Origin: Thioalbus denitrificans
GTDB lineage: Bacteria; Pseudomonadota; Gammaproteobacteria; DSM-26407
NCBI RefSeq assembly: GCF_003337735.1
Contig: NZ_QPJY01000002.1
Location: 62,001-126,000 of the forward strand
Length of the DNA stretch: 64,000 nt
Direction of reading: 5' to 3'
Below, one piece after another: positions 42,047 to 50,866 of the stretch. Made by a program: the position numbers and the translations under genes. How positions within the stretch are numbered: position 1 is the stretch's first letter; each line of letters opens with the position of its first letter. Below the pieces are notes generated by a model. It ran no database searches and was not told the DNA's origin. It saw nothing but the letters and a program-made list of their open reading frames with translations.

Positions 42047-43500
42047 GGCGCCTCCTCGTCGAGCAGCGGGAGCTCCAGGGTGATGCGCAGGCCGCCCAGG
42101 TCCGAGGGGCCGGCGGCGAGGTTGCCGTCGTGGGCCTCGGCGATATTGCGGCAGATGGCCAGTCCCAGCCCGGTGCCGCCGGACGCCCGGTTGCGTGAGC
42201 CCTCGGTGCGGTAGAGACGATCGAACAGGCGCGGCAGCTCCGCCGTGGGGACGCCCGGGGCGGAATCCTCCAGCACCAGCACGGCGCGCCCCGCCGCCAC
42301 TGTGAGGGACAGCCGTGCCGTGCCGCCCGGATCGGTGTAGCGCAGGGTGTTCTGCAGCAGGTTGGCGAACAGCTGCTCCAGGCGGTCGGGATCGGCGTTG
42401 ACGATGGCGGCGCCGCCGTCGAGGCCGTCGGTCTCGACCCGGATCGATCTCGCGCCGAAGGCCTGCGCCAGCCCCTCGATCGCGGTCCGGGCGGCGGCGC
42501 CGAGGTCGAGCGGCTCCTTGCGGTAGTCCAGCGCCCCGATGTCGGACATGGACAGCTCGTAGAGATCATCCACCAGCCGCGTCAGGTGCAGCACCTCCTG
42601 GTGCAGCGACTCCACCGCCCCCGCATCGAAGCTGCGCACGCCGTCCTGGACCGCCTCGATCTCGCCGCGCAGGATCGCCAGGGGCGTGCGCAGCTCGTGG
42701 GAGATGTCGGCCACCCACTGGTGGCGCAGCGCCTCGTTGCGGCCCAGGGTATGGGCCAGGTCGTTGAAGTCGCGGGCGAGCTGTCCCAGCTCGTCATCGG
42801 CGCGGTGGACGATGCGCGGGCTGTAGTCGCCGGAGGCGAGCTGGCGGGTGGCGCGGGTGAGGGAGCGGATCGGCCTGACGAAGTGGCGGGCCAGCGGCAG
42901 GGCCAGTCCCGCGGAGACCAGGAGCATGGCGAGCGCGATGAGCAGGAAGGCCTGGTTCTGCTGTTCGGCGAAGCGCAGGTCGTGGCTCAGGAACAGCGCG
43001 GCCTCGTCTTCCCGCACCCCCAGGTAGCCCACCACGACGCCGTCCTCGCGCACGGGATGGAGCGTAAGCTCCGCCTGCGGCTCCTCCGGCCGCCCGTAGA
43101 CCACCTGTCGCGAGGCGTCGAGCAGGCGTACCCGCAGCTCGAGCGGCGTGGGGAAGCCCCGCGGCGGACGCGGGGCCTCGCCGGGCGGCCACTCGCCGGG
43201 CCGCATGCGCTCCAGCAGCGACTCCAGGCGCTTGCCCCGGATCGGGTGGCTGTGGACCGACATCACCAGCTGCAGCCAGCGCCGCGGCGAGGCGGCCAGC
43301 GCCTCCCAGCCGCCGTCGGCGGCATGGATGAGCGCCAGCTCCTCCACCAGCCCGTCGATCACCTGCTGCTCGCGCTGCTCCACGTAGCGGATGAAGCCGT
43401 GATCGAAGGACCACTGCATGAACGCGTACATGCCGCTCACCAGCACCAGGGAGGTGAGCAGCAGGGTGAGGAACAGCTTGCGGGTGATGGTCTTCTTCAC
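42043..43500 (-). CDS. baeS: BaeS-like envelope-stress sensor histidine kinase
   Basis: A 485-residue membrane histidine kinase. TM1 at KLFLTLLLTSLVLVSGMYAF, a periplasmic sensor of about 150 residues, TM2 at LLIALAMLLVSAGLALPLA, then HAMP (RPIRSLTRATRQLASGDYS), HisKA with the phospho-His in WVADISHELRTPLAILRGE and HATPase_c with LEQLFANLLQNTLRYT (N box) and GGTGLGLAICRNIAEAH (G2). BaeS relays envelope stress and toxic compounds. Start GTG 43500, chosen because the signal anchor begins there; no strong ribosome site is visible. Confidence 0.92.
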   Translation of the reverse strand: MKKTITRKLFLTLLLTSLVLVSGMYAFMQWSFDHGFIRYVEQREQQVIDGLVEELALIHAADGGWEALAASPRRWLQLVMSVHSHPIRGKRLESLLERMRPGEWPPGEAPRPPRGFPTPLELRVRLLDASRQVVYGRPEEPQAELTLHPVREDGVVVGYLGVREDEAALFLSHDLRFAEQQNQAFLLIALAMLLVSAGLALPLARHFVRPIRSLTRATRQLASGDYSPRIVHRADDELGQLARDFNDLAHTLGRNEALRHQWVADISHELRTPLAILRGEIEAVQDGVRSFDAGAVESLHQEVLHLTRLVDDLYELSMSDIGALDYRKEPLDLGAAARTAIEGLAQAFGARSIRVETDGLDGGAAIVNADPDRLEQLFANLLQNTLRYTDPGGTARLSLTVAAGRAVLVLEDSAPGVPTAELPRLFDRLYRTEGSRNRASGGTGLGLAICRNIAEAHDGNLAAGPSDLGGLRITLELPLLDEEAP

Positions 43501-43600
43501 GGCCCGTGGCTCAGGGGATTGCCTCAAACATGATTGTGCAGAGGAATGGGCAAGAAATATGGAGCGGCAACAGGGTGGCCGCGGACGGACGGCGCCGCCG

Positions 43601-44227
43601 TCAGGTGGCGGTGAGCAGGGCGTCCACCTGCAGGGCCATGGCCTCGGGATCGTTGTAGTCCACCGCCACCCGCCAGCGGCTGGCATCGATCTCGAGCACC
43701 AGGGAGGGGAAGGCGTCCACGCCCATGGCCCGGGCGCGCCCCATCTCCTCGGACAGGCGGCTGTGGGTCTCCGGGGCATCCAGCAGGCGCACGAAACGCA
43801 CCGTGTCCAGCCCCAGTTCGTTCGCCAGGGCCACCAGGGTGTCGGTTTCGGAGGGATTGCGGGCCTGGCGGTAGTAGGCGTTCTGGATCGCCTCGACCAT
43901 CGGCACCTCGTAGGCGGGGTTGAGGGCGCGGGCGGCGATGACCGCGCGACAGGCGGGCCAGGTGGCGCGCCGGGGCCGGCAGCGGGTCCAGAAATCGAAG
44001 TTGAAGCGGGTGCCGGGGACGCGCTCCTCGATGCGCTGCCAGGTGGCCTGGAGATAGGCCTGCATCGCCTCGGGCATGGGTTCATCGGTGTCGGGGGCCA
44101 GGCCGCCGAGCAGGCGCTTCACGGCCACCGCTTCCGGGAGGCGCGCCTGCAGCGCCGCCAGGGTGGGCCGGAAGGCGAAGCACCAGCTGCACATGGGATC
44201 GTGCACGTACCAGAGGGTGGTGGACAT
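43601..44227 (-). CDS. DsbA-family thioredoxin-like protein (COG3531-type)
   Basis: A 208-residue cytoplasmic thioredoxin-fold protein. The active site is WYVHDPMCSWCFAFRP (CSWC). The insertion helical domain has RLLGGLAPDTDEPMPE and AVIAARALNPAYEVPMVEAIQNAYY, with the cis-Pro loop FPSLVLEID. The ATG at 44227 is behind GGAGAGGAGC. Relatives are FrnE/DsbA-like disulfide oxidoreductases with unidentified substrates. Confidence 0.85.
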   Translation of the reverse strand: MSTTLWYVHDPMCSWCFAFRPTLAALQARLPEAVAVKRLLGGLAPDTDEPMPEAMQAYLQATWQRIEERVPGTRFNFDFWTRCRPRRATWPACRAVIAARALNPAYEVPMVEAIQNAYYRQARNPSETDTLVALANELGLDTVRFVRLLDAPETHSRLSEEMGRARAMGVDAFPSLVLEIDASRWRVAVDYNDPEAMALQVDALLTAT

Positions 44228-44366
44228 GCTCCTCTCCGGGGGCCGCCGGGATGCACCGGTCCCGGCGGTTGGGCGGGTGGCCATGACGGCCCCGATTAGC
44301 GGAGCTTAGACACTCAGGCGCCGCAGGGCCAGTAACGGCGGCGGCTCCGGTGCGGGAGGGCGGGGA

Positions 44367-45167
44367 TCAGCGTGCGGCTGCGGCCTCCGCCACGGCCCGT
44401 TCCGCCGCCACCAGCTTTTCCGGGCCGAAGAAGCCGCTGTCGCAGTAGACCTGCAGCTCCTCCAGTCCGAACCAGGGGTTGAGGCGGTCGTTGTCGCGGT
44501 AGATGAACAGCCGCCGCCAGGGACCTTCCGGCGCCACCAGGGGCAGGCTGCCGTTGTCCCGCAGCCAGGTATCCACCACGAAGCGGACCGCCGGCCGGTC
44601 GGCGAGGACCAGGACCGCGGCGGTATGGCGGGGCGTGGGGCAGAGCAGGCAGGTGCTCTCGTAGTAGCCCGAGGCCGGCGGGCGCCAGTGGCGCAGGTAG
44701 CCGAGCCGGTCGAGGAAGTGAAGGTAGTTGAGGGTGTTGGAGGTGTTGTCGATGCAGTCGGTGCGGCCCTCCACCCCGGCATCCGCCTCGTTGCCGCCGC
44801 GGTCGTTCGCCACCGGGAGCTGCTCCCCGGCACGGCGCTCGAGGTAGCGGATGGCCAGCCGGATCTGCTGCAGCTCCAGCCCCGGACCGCCGCCCCGGCA
44901 GCTGGGGTGACGGAAGATGCGGTCGAGTTCGGCGCCGTCCCCGGCATCGAGAAGCAGCTCGCCCTCGCTCTTGCAGCCCCAGTTCCAGCACACCCGCAAC
45001 CGGTGCGGCGCGCCGTTCACGCCCAGGCTGAAGGCCGGTGCCCGCGGCAGCACGTTCAGTTCGCCGATCAGCCCGGGCGCTTCGGCCGCACCCGCCCCGG
45101 CGGCGAGGGCCAGGAGCAGGAGCGGCAGGGCGGCGCGGGTGACGGCGGCTGGGAGCGGGCGCTTCAT
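44367..45167 (-). CDS. Exported cysteine-containing hypothetical protein
   Basis: A 266-residue protein with a signal peptide (AALPLLLLALAAGAGAAEA). The mature part has cysteines in RVCWNWGCKSEGELLL, RHPSCRGGG, DCIDNTSNTLNYLHFL, ESTCLLCPTP and VYCDSGFF; the middle (NTSNTLNYLHFLDRLGYL) is the most family-like part. Pairs of cysteines suggest disulfide bonds in the periplasm. The family is not named with certainty. The gene faces away from the ilv leader, whose promoter lies in the gap to the right. Confidence 0.75.
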   Translation of the reverse strand: MKRPLPAAVTRAALPLLLLALAAGAGAAEAPGLIGELNVLPRAPAFSLGVNGAPHRLRVCWNWGCKSEGELLLDAGDGAELDRIFRHPSCRGGGPGLELQQIRLAIRYLERRAGEQLPVANDRGGNEADAGVEGRTDCIDNTSNTLNYLHFLDRLGYLRHWRPPASGYYESTCLLCPTPRHTAAVLVLADRPAVRFVVDTWLRDNGSLPLVAPEGPWRRLFIYRDNDRLNPWFGLEELQVYCDSGFFGPEKLVAAERAVAEAAAAR

Positions 45168-45244
45168 GGGGGGGCATTGTAACCGGGGCTCACAGTCACG
45201 CCCATGCCTCGGGACCGGCCGCTCCCACACGCCGCCACGGGGTC

Positions 45245-45274
45245 TTTACAAGCCGGCCCGGCGCCCGCTAGGAT
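45245..45274 (+). promoter_or_regulatory. Probable promoter of the ilvL-ilvG-ilvM unit
   Basis: TTTACA (45245-45250) and TAGGAT (45269-45274) are 18 bp apart. Transcription would begin near 45281, about 38 bp before the leader peptide. The prediction is by motif only. Confidence 0.5.
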
Positions 45275-45318
45275 TGAATCTTCCGAAACGCCGACACCGG
45301 ATTGCTGCCCCAACGCGC

Positions 45319-45399
45319 ATGAACATCCTGGCCCTGCTGGTTATCGTCTCCCTGGTACTCGTGGTCGTTGCCCGACCGCGCGGAGAGACTGCCGGCTAG
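45319..45399 (+). CDS. ilvL: ilv leader peptide (attenuation)
   Basis: A 26-residue peptide, MNILALLVIVSLVLVVVA then RPRGETAG. Thirteen of its residues are Leu, Ile or Val, all within the first 17. A terminator-type hairpin (45423-45461) follows 24 bp after the stop, and ilvG after that. When charged tRNA for branched amino acids is scarce the ribosome stalls here and the antiterminator should form. This is the classical ilvGMEDA attenuation plan known from enteric bacteria. The ribosome site is weak. Confidence 0.85.
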   Translation: MNILALLVIVSLVLVVVARPRGETAG

Positions 45400-45422
45400 C
45401 GTTTCCGGAACCGAACCCGAAC

Positions 45423-45461
45423 AGGCCTCCGCATCGAAAGATCCGGGGGCCTTTTCTTTTT
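45423..45461 (+). terminator. Attenuator hairpin before ilvG
   Basis: AGGCCTCCG pairs with CGGGGGCCT (one G-T wobble), a C-C mismatch follows, and ATC-GAAA-GAT closes the top with a GAAA tetraloop. A T-rich run (TTTTCTTTTT) follows. It acts as the terminator arm of ilvL attenuation. Confidence 0.85.
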
Positions 45462-45491
45462 CCGGCCCAGTGAAAGCGAGAGGTGATTCCC

Positions 45492-45626
45492 ATGTACTGC
45501 CTGATTGGCGTTCCCGTAGTCCCGGTCGTCGTCGACGCGCCCCGCCACAACCAGACCGCCTGCAGACCGGACTATCGGGAGGATTCCGCCCATGAATGGG
45601 GCAGAGCACATCGCCCGGGCGCTTGA
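45492..45626 (+). CDS. Possible second small upstream ORF (44 aa)
   Basis: ATG 45492 has GAGAGG eight bases upstream and begins [18 protein letters not shown], rich in Val, Leu, Ile and Pro. The frame ends at 45626, overlapping the first 35 bp of ilvG in a different frame. Its composition and position between attenuator and ilvG suggest either a second valine sensor or simply coupling. No T run or hairpin follows, so a second attenuator is not shown. Low certainty. Confidence 0.35.
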   Translation: MYCLIGVPVVPVVVDAPRHNQTACRPDYREDSAHEWGRAHRPGA

Positions 45627-47247
45627 AGCCCGGGGCATCGATACGATCTTCGGGTATCCCGGCGGCATGATCATGCCGCTCTACGATGCCCTCATCGATT
45701 CGCCCATCCGCCACATACTCTGCCGGCACGAGCAGGGGGCGGCATTCGCCGCCGGCGGCTACGCCCGCGCCAGCGGCAGGCCCGGGGTCTGCCTGGCCAC
45801 CTCGGGTCCCGGCGCCACCAACCTGATCACCGGCATCGCCGACGCCCACCTCGACTCGGTGCCCCTGGTCGCCATCACCGGCCAGGTGCCCACCGCGCTC
45901 ATCGGCACCGACGCCTTCCAGGAGACCGATGTGCTCGGCCTAAGCCTGCCCGTCACCAAGCACAGCATCCTGGTGCGCCGTCCCGGCGAGCTTCCCGCCG
46001 CCATCGGGGAGGCCTTCCGGGTGGCCACCTCCGGCCGCCCCGGCCCCGTGCTGGTGGATGTGCCCAAGGACATCCTGCTGGCCGAGGTCGACGCCGAACC
46101 GTGGCCGGATGCCGGGCCCGCGGCCGGGGTGACAATCGCGCCTGAAGCCGTCGCGGCGGCGCGCGCACTGCTGCGCTCCAGCCATCGGCCGGTCATCTAT
46201 GCCGGCGGCGGCGTCACCCTGGCGGGGGCGGAGGCGGCGTTCCGCCGCTTCGTGGAGGCGACGGGCATTCCCACGGTGCTCACCCTCAAGGGCCTCGGCA
46301 ACCTGCCCGACGGCCACCCGTGCAACCTGGGCATGCTCGGCATGCACGGCTCGGTGGCGGCCAATCGCGTGGTGCAGGAGTGCGATCTGCTGGTGGTGGT
46401 GGGCGCCCGCTTCGACGATCGCGTCACCGGACGCCTGGACCGGTTCGCGCCCCATGCCCGGGTCGTGCACCTCGATGGCGATGCCGCCCAGGTGGGCAAG
46501 CTGCGGGCGGCCGATTGCGCCCTGGTGGGTGCGATCGGGCCCGCCCTGGAGGCCCTGGCCGCGCCGCTCGACATCGAGGGCTGGCGCCGCCACTGCCGCG
46601 CCCTGCACGGCATGGAGGGCTTCGCCGCGCGCGCCGGCGCGGGCCCCGGCATCGACCCGGCGGCGTTCCTGCGCCGGCTGGCCGCGGCCGTGGAGCGCCG
46701 CGCCGTCATCAGCTGCGACGTGGGGCAGCACCAGATGTGGGTGGCCCAGTACTACCCCTTCGACCACCCGCGCCAGCTCCTCACCAGCGGGGGGCTCGGC
46801 GCCATGGGCTTCGGCCTGCCCAGCGCCATCGGCGCCCAGCTGGCGCGGCCCGATGTGCCGGTGGTGAACGTGAGCGGGGACGGCTCGTTCCTGATGAACG
46901 TCCAGGAGCTGGCCACCCTGAAGCGCTACGGCCTGCCGGTGAAGGTGGTGGTGTTCGACAACCAGCGGCTGGGCATGGTGCGCCAGCAGCAGGAGCTCTG
47001 CTACGACGGCCGCTATACCGAGGTGGATCTCTCCGACAACCCGGATTTCACGGCGGTGGCGGCGGCCTTCGGGCTGCCCGCCCGGCGGGTGTCCGAAGCG
47101 GCGGCGGTGGAGGAGGCCATCGACTGGTGCCTGCGGACGCCGGGACCGTGCCTGCTGCATGTGCCCGTGGCGGCGGAGGCGAATGTCTGGCCGATGGTGA
47201 AGCCCGGCCACGCGAACGAGGAGATGATCAGGGGGACGGTGGCATGA
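45592..47247 (+). CDS. ilvG: Acetolactate synthase II large subunit
   Basis: A 551-residue thiamine-diphosphate enzyme making acetolactate and acetohydroxybutyrate for valine/isoleucine/leucine synthesis. The N-terminal domain shows [15 protein letters not shown] and the catalytic Glu in [18 protein letters not shown], then [20 protein letters not shown]. The C-terminal domain has the ThDP motif [15 protein letters not shown] to VVVFDN and [18 protein letters not shown]. The ATG at 45592 has GGGAGG upstream. It overlaps ilvM by 4 bp. E. coli ilvG is the closest type from the neighbouring small subunit. Confidence 0.95.
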   Translation: MNGAEHIARALEARGIDTIFGYPGGMIMPLYDALIDSPIRHILCRHEQGAAFAAGGYARASGRPGVCLATSGPGATNLITGIADAHLDSVPLVAITGQVPTALIGTDAFQETDVLGLSLPVTKHSILVRRPGELPAAIGEAFRVATSGRPGPVLVDVPKDILLAEVDAEPWPDAGPAAGVTIAPEAVAAARALLRSSHRPVIYAGGGVTLAGAEAAFRRFVEATGIPTVLTLKGLGNLPDGHPCNLGMLGMHGSVAANRVVQECDLLVVVGARFDDRVTGRLDRFAPHARVVHLDGDAAQVGKLRAADCALVGAIGPALEALAAPLDIEGWRRHCRALHGMEGFAARAGAGPGIDPAAFLRRLAAAVERRAVISCDVGQHQMWVAQYYPFDHPRQLLTSGGLGAMGFGLPSAIGAQLARPDVPVVNVSGDGSFLMNVQELATLKRYGLPVKVVVFDNQRLGMVRQQQELCYDGRYTEVDLSDNPDFTAVAAAFGLPARRVSEAAAVEEAIDWCLRTPGPCLLHVPVAAEANVWPMVKPGHANEEMIRGTVA

Positions 47248-47516
47248 TGTTCGACATCCAGATGCAGGCCGGCCGGGCGCCGGCGACTCTCGAGCGCATC
47301 CTGCAGGCGGCGCGGGTACGCGGTTTCGAGCTCCAGGGACTGGAGGTGCGGCCAACGGCCGACGGCCGGCACTACCGGGTGCGGCTCACCGTGGAGAGCG
47401 AACTGCCCCCGGCGCGGCTGATCCGCCAGCTGGAGAAGCAGGTGGGGATCAGCGAGCTGACGACGCTGCTGAAGGCGGGCCGGGAGGCGCCGGTTCCCGC
47501 CGCGGCCTCCTCCTGA
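47244..47516 (+). CDS. ilvM: Acetolactate synthase II small (regulatory) subunit
   Basis: A 90-residue ACT-domain protein: [25 protein letters not shown], then [28 protein letters not shown]. Length and sequence resemble E. coli IlvM (87 aa) and not the longer IlvN/IlvH. The ATG at 47244 overlaps the ilvG stop (ATGA). The rest of the enteric operon (ilvE, ilvD, ilvA) does not follow; a convergent deaD gene ends 15 bp away. Confidence 0.9.
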   Translation: MMFDIQMQAGRAPATLERILQAARVRGFELQGLEVRPTADGRHYRVRLTVESELPPARLIRQLEKQVGISELTTLLKAGREAPVPAAASS

Positions 47517-47531
47517 GGGGGCGCCGCCCGG

Positions 47532-49304
47532 TCAGGATTCCCGCTCCCGGCGCCGGGCCGGTTTGCCCTTGCCGGCCGGTTTGCCCTTGCCGCCGGGCTT
47601 GGCATGGGCGGGACCGGGACGCGCCGGCCGGCCGGCGCCGCGCGCGCCGGGCCTGCCTTCGGGCTGGAGCTGCAGCCGCCGGCCGCAGACCCAGACATTC
47701 TGCAGGTGGCGCTGGAGCTCCTTCGGCATGCCCGCGGGCAGGTCCACGGTGCTGTACTCGTCGTAGAGCCGGATATGGCCGATGTAGCGGCTCTCCAGGC
47801 CGGCCTCGTTGGCGATGGCGCCGACCAGGTTGCGTGGCTCCACGCCGTGGGTACGGCCCACTTCGACCCGGTAGGTGACCCACTCCACGTCCGTGGGTCG
47901 GGCCTCGCCGGCGCCCGCGGGGCGCGTCTCCGGCCGGGGACGGCGCGGCCCTTCCGGCGCCCGCACGGGGGGCTCCTCCGGCAGGTTCTCCTGCAGGGGG
48001 CGCTCGCGCTGCAGGAGCCAGGCGAGGGCCGCGGCCACTTCCAGCTCGGGCACGTCCCGCTCCCGGGCGAACTCCGCCAGCAGCGTCTCGAAGTAGCCCA
48101 GCTCCGGCGTCTCCAGCGCTTCCGCCAGCTGTTCCTTGAACCGGGCGATGCGGCGGTTCTCCACGTCCTGCCGGGTCGGCAGCTGCATGGGCTCGATGGG
48201 CTGGCGGGTGGCCTGCTCGATGGCCCGCAGCATGCGCATCTCCCGCGGGGCCACGAACAGGATCGCCTCGCCGCGCCGGCCGGCGCGGCCGGTGCGGCCG
48301 ATCCGGTGCACGTAGGCCTCGGTATCGTAGGGAATGTCGTAGTTGACCACGTGGCTGATGCGCTCCACGTCCAGGCCGCGGGCGGCCACGTCGGTGGCCA
48401 CCACGATGTCCAGGCTGCCGCTCTTGAGCCGCTCCACGGTCTGTTCCCGCAGGGCCTGGTTCATGTCCCCGTTGAGGGGCGCGCAGTCGTAGCCGCGGGC
48501 CTCGAGCTTGTCCGCCAGCTCCACGGTGGCGTTCTTGGTGCGCACGAACACGAGCATCGCCTCGAAGTCCTGCACCTCGAGGATGCGGGTGAGGGCGTCC
48601 AGCTTGTGCACCCCGCTCACCTTCCAGTAGCGCTGGGTGATGGTCTCCACCGTGGTGGTGCGTGACTGCACCCGGATCTCGCGCGGTTCGTGCAGGTGCC
48701 GGTCGGCCACCCGGCGCACCGCCGTCGGCAGGGTGGCGGAGAACAGGGCCACCTGCCGCCGGGGCGGGGTGTGCTCGAGGATCCACTCCACGTCCTCGAT
48801 GAACCCCATGCGCAGCATCTCGTCAGCCTCGTCGAGGACCACCGCCTGCAGCCGGCCGAGATCCAGGCTGCCGCGGCGCAGGTGATCCATCATCCGTCCG
48901 GGCGTGCCCACCACCACGTGCACGCCGCGCTTGAGCGGACGCAGCTGCAGGCCCAGGTTCTGGCCGCCGTAGAGGGGCAGGACGTGGAAGTCCGGCAGGT
49001 GGCGGGCATAGGCCTGGAAGGCCTCGGCCACCTGCAGCGTCAGCTCCCGGGTCGGGGTCAGCACCAGGACCTGGGGGGCGCGCAGGGACGGGTCGAGCCG
49101 GCTGAGCAGGGGCAGGGCGAAGGCCGCGGTCTTGCCGGTCCCGGTCTGGGCCTGCCCCACCACGTCGTGCCCGGCGAGCAGTTCGGGAATGCACTGGGCC
49201 TGGATGGGGGAGGGGGTCTCGTAGCCGATCTCGGCGATGGCGCGCAATATCTCGGGCGCCAGCGCCAGATCGGAAAAGGCGACGGGGGGGGGGGGGACGG
49301 ACAT
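47532..49304 (-). CDS. deaD: DEAD-box RNA helicase DeaD/CsdA
   Basis: A 590-residue RNA helicase of the DeaD type, which unwinds rRNA and mRNA in the cold and assists 50S assembly. Motifs in order: Q motif PSPIQAQCIPELL, Walker A AQTGTGKT, PTRELTLQVAEAF, VVVGTPGRMMD, VLDEADEML, FSATLP, then VFVRTKNATVELA, VVATDVAARGLDVERI and YVHRIGRTGRAGR. A DbpA-like RNA-binding domain follows (VGRTHGVEPRNLVGAIANEAGLESRYIGHI), then a basic tail ending in KPARRRERES. Codons 4-7 are a run of 13 cytosines (49296-49284). Confidence 0.96.
   Translation of the reverse strand: MSVPPPPVAFSDLALAPEILRAIAEIGYETPSPIQAQCIPELLAGHDVVGQAQTGTGKTAAFALPLLSRLDPSLRAPQVLVLTPTRELTLQVAEAFQAYARHLPDFHVLPLYGGQNLGLQLRPLKRGVHVVVGTPGRMMDHLRRGSLDLGRLQAVVLDEADEMLRMGFIEDVEWILEHTPPRRQVALFSATLPTAVRRVADRHLHEPREIRVQSRTTTVETITQRYWKVSGVHKLDALTRILEVQDFEAMLVFVRTKNATVELADKLEARGYDCAPLNGDMNQALREQTVERLKSGSLDIVVATDVAARGLDVERISHVVNYDIPYDTEAYVHRIGRTGRAGRRGEAILFVAPREMRMLRAIEQATRQPIEPMQLPTRQDVENRRIARFKEQLAEALETPELGYFETLLAEFARERDVPELEVAAALAWLLQRERPLQENLPEEPPVRAPEGPRRPRPETRPAGAGEARPTDVEWVTYRVEVGRTHGVEPRNLVGAIANEAGLESRYIGHIRLYDEYSTVDLPAGMPKELQRHLQNVWVCGRRLQLQPEGRPGARGAGRPARPGPAHAKPGGKGKPAGKGKPARRRERES
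49284..49296. repeat. Homopolymer tract of 13 in deaD
   Basis: G13 on the plus strand, C13 on the coding strand, spanning codons 3-7 of deaD (SVPPPPV). A loss or gain of one base would shift the frame at the start of the protein. Such tracts can slip during replication. Confidence 0.9.
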
Positions 49305-49645
49305 GAGCAGGGTCTCGCTGGGTGCGCCGCGGTCGATGGACGCCGGGTGCTTTGGTGATTGAACGGCGCATTATACGCCTGTTGCCTGGCCGCCGTCCGA
49401 TTTGTCGGCTGCCCGGCGATGGGCGCCCGCCCGTTGTAAGCCGCGGCCCGCGCTTTCAGGGGCGGACCGCCTACAGCGGCAGGTGGTGATGATGGCTCCA
49501 ACACCGGTCCCGGCTCCGGTTAAATGGGAACCGGTCGGGGTCCGGCCCGCAAGGAATCCGCCACGGACGGCGGCCATGGCGGGACGGACCCCGACCCGCG
49601 CTTCCGCCACGGACGGCGGTTCGATACCCGCAGAGGAGGATAACC
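49305..49645. other. Intergenic region with inverted and direct repeats
   Basis: 341 bp between divergent deaD and a small plus-strand gene. GGTCGGGGTCCGGCCCGC (49533-49550) and GCGGGACGGACCCCGACC (49579-49596) form an 18-bp inverted repeat with one mismatch. A 17-bp direct repeat TCCGCCACGGACGGCGG sits at 49557-49573 (in its loop) and at 49603-49619. The structure could be an mRNA leader element for the small gene or a cold-responsive deaD leader; nothing further is recognised. Confidence 0.55.
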
Positions 49646-49984
49646 ATGGCCAGGGAGGGTCAGGGTCACTCCGGCGCCGGCGCGCCGGATGCTGACTCCC
49701 GCGTGTTCTACGTATCCGGCAAGGGGTGGTATTTCCAGGCCCGCGAAGGGCTCATCGGTCCGGCGGCCAGCCGGGTGCTGGCGCTGGAGTACCTGGACCT
49801 GCTCAGGGCGCTGTCCCCGGCGCGGCGGCGGGTGGTCTGGGACGCGGGCCTGCGCCGGCGGGCGCAGGAACTGCGGCGGCTGGTGGTGCGGCTCGAACGC
49901 CGCCTCGCCGGGGGTGAAAACGCCGTCGCGGAACAGCGGCAACTGGACCGTTACCGGCGCCTGCTGCTGGAACTGGCCGAGTGA
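49646..49984 (+). CDS. Small DUF6316-like protein
   Basis: A 112-residue cytoplasmic protein. The middle segment VFYVSGKGWYFQAREGLIGP matches the beta-hairpin typical of DUF6316-like proteins (W-Y-F-x-x-R-E-G-x-x-G-P). A basic helical half follows (RRRAQELRRLVVRLERRLAG). The ATG has GAGGAGGATAACC upstream. The function is unknown; the family name is from memory of the motif. Confidence 0.65.
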   Translation: MAREGQGHSGAGAPDADSRVFYVSGKGWYFQAREGLIGPAASRVLALEYLDLLRALSPARRRVVWDAGLRRRAQELRRLVVRLERRLAGGENAVAEQRQLDRYRRLLLELAE

Positions 49985-50197
49985 ACCGGCCGGCCCCTGG
50001 GCGGTCCCCTGTCGGCAGCCACCGCGACTGGCGTCCGGCCGTTCATCGGCTATCCTTGAGGCAGGATTCAGACACGGGTCCCTGATGCGCCAGGGAGGGA
50101 CCACCGGACCACGTGTCCGGTGACGATCAACCGAGGAACCGCAGTTCACCCTGTCGCGTGACGGCTCGAGGAATGCACCCTCGGGCCACGACTGGCG

Positions 50198-50866
50198 ATG
50201 TCTGCCGTTCCCTGCACCACCGGCGTAGGCATGCTCACCCTCGACCGCAGCGCTGCGCGACTCCTCGATGCCCGGGGGCGCGAGTTCGACCCCCGCCGGC
50301 GCAGCTGGCACCCGGCCGACCAGGGAACGGGTGGTGAAAGCGTCTCACCCGCGGAGGCGGTTCGCTGGCTCCAGCACGGGGTGGAAACCCGTTGGCGGAT
50401 CCCGGTCGGGCTCATCGGCCCCCGCGAACCCGAGGCGCAGCAGCTGCCGGTGGCCGAGGCGGTGGGCGCCGGACTCGCCCGCCTCGGTTTCACCGTTCTC
50501 TGCGGCGGCCGCCAGGGCGTGATGGAAGCGGCCTGCCGCGGCATCGCCGCCGCCGGCGGCATCAGCGTGGGCCTGCTTCCCGACGCGGAGTGGGACGCGG
50601 CGAACGCCTACGTCTCCATCCCCATCGCGACGGGCATCGGCGTGGCCCGCAACGCCATCATCGCCCGCGCCTGCTGGGCCCTGGTGGCGGTCGGGGGCGG
50701 CTACGGCACGATTTCCGAGGCCGCCTTCGGGCTCCAGTTCGGCCGGCCGGTGTTCGGGCTCGCCGGCGCGCCCCGGATTCCCGGCGTGGTGCAGCTGGAG
50801 GACTGGCCGGAGCTGGAGGAGCGGCTGTGCCGGACCTTCCTGCAGCTGGAGGAGCCCGGGGCATGA
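50198..50866 (+). CDS. SLOG/TIGR00725-family Rossmann-fold protein
   Basis: A 222-residue protein with a C-terminal Rossmann domain related to lysine decarboxylase-like/LOG proteins: VGLIGPREPEAQQLPVAEAV, LCGGRQGVMEAACRGIAAAGG, IATGIGVARNAIIAR, GGGYGTISEAAFGLQFGRPVFGL. The usual LOG PGGxGTxxE box is altered to GGGYGTISE. The N-terminal 70 residues (LTLDRSAARLLDARGREFDP) are an extra domain. TIGR00725 is the best name. The stop overlaps the ABC permease start by 4 bp (ATGA), tying it to that transporter. Confidence 0.8.
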   Translation: MSAVPCTTGVGMLTLDRSAARLLDARGREFDPRRRSWHPADQGTGGESVSPAEAVRWLQHGVETRWRIPVGLIGPREPEAQQLPVAEAVGAGLARLGFTVLCGGRQGVMEAACRGIAAAGGISVGLLPDAEWDAANAYVSIPIATGIGVARNAIIARACWALVAVGGGYGTISEAAFGLQFGRPVFGLAGAPRIPGVVQLEDWPELEERLCRTFLQLEEPGA

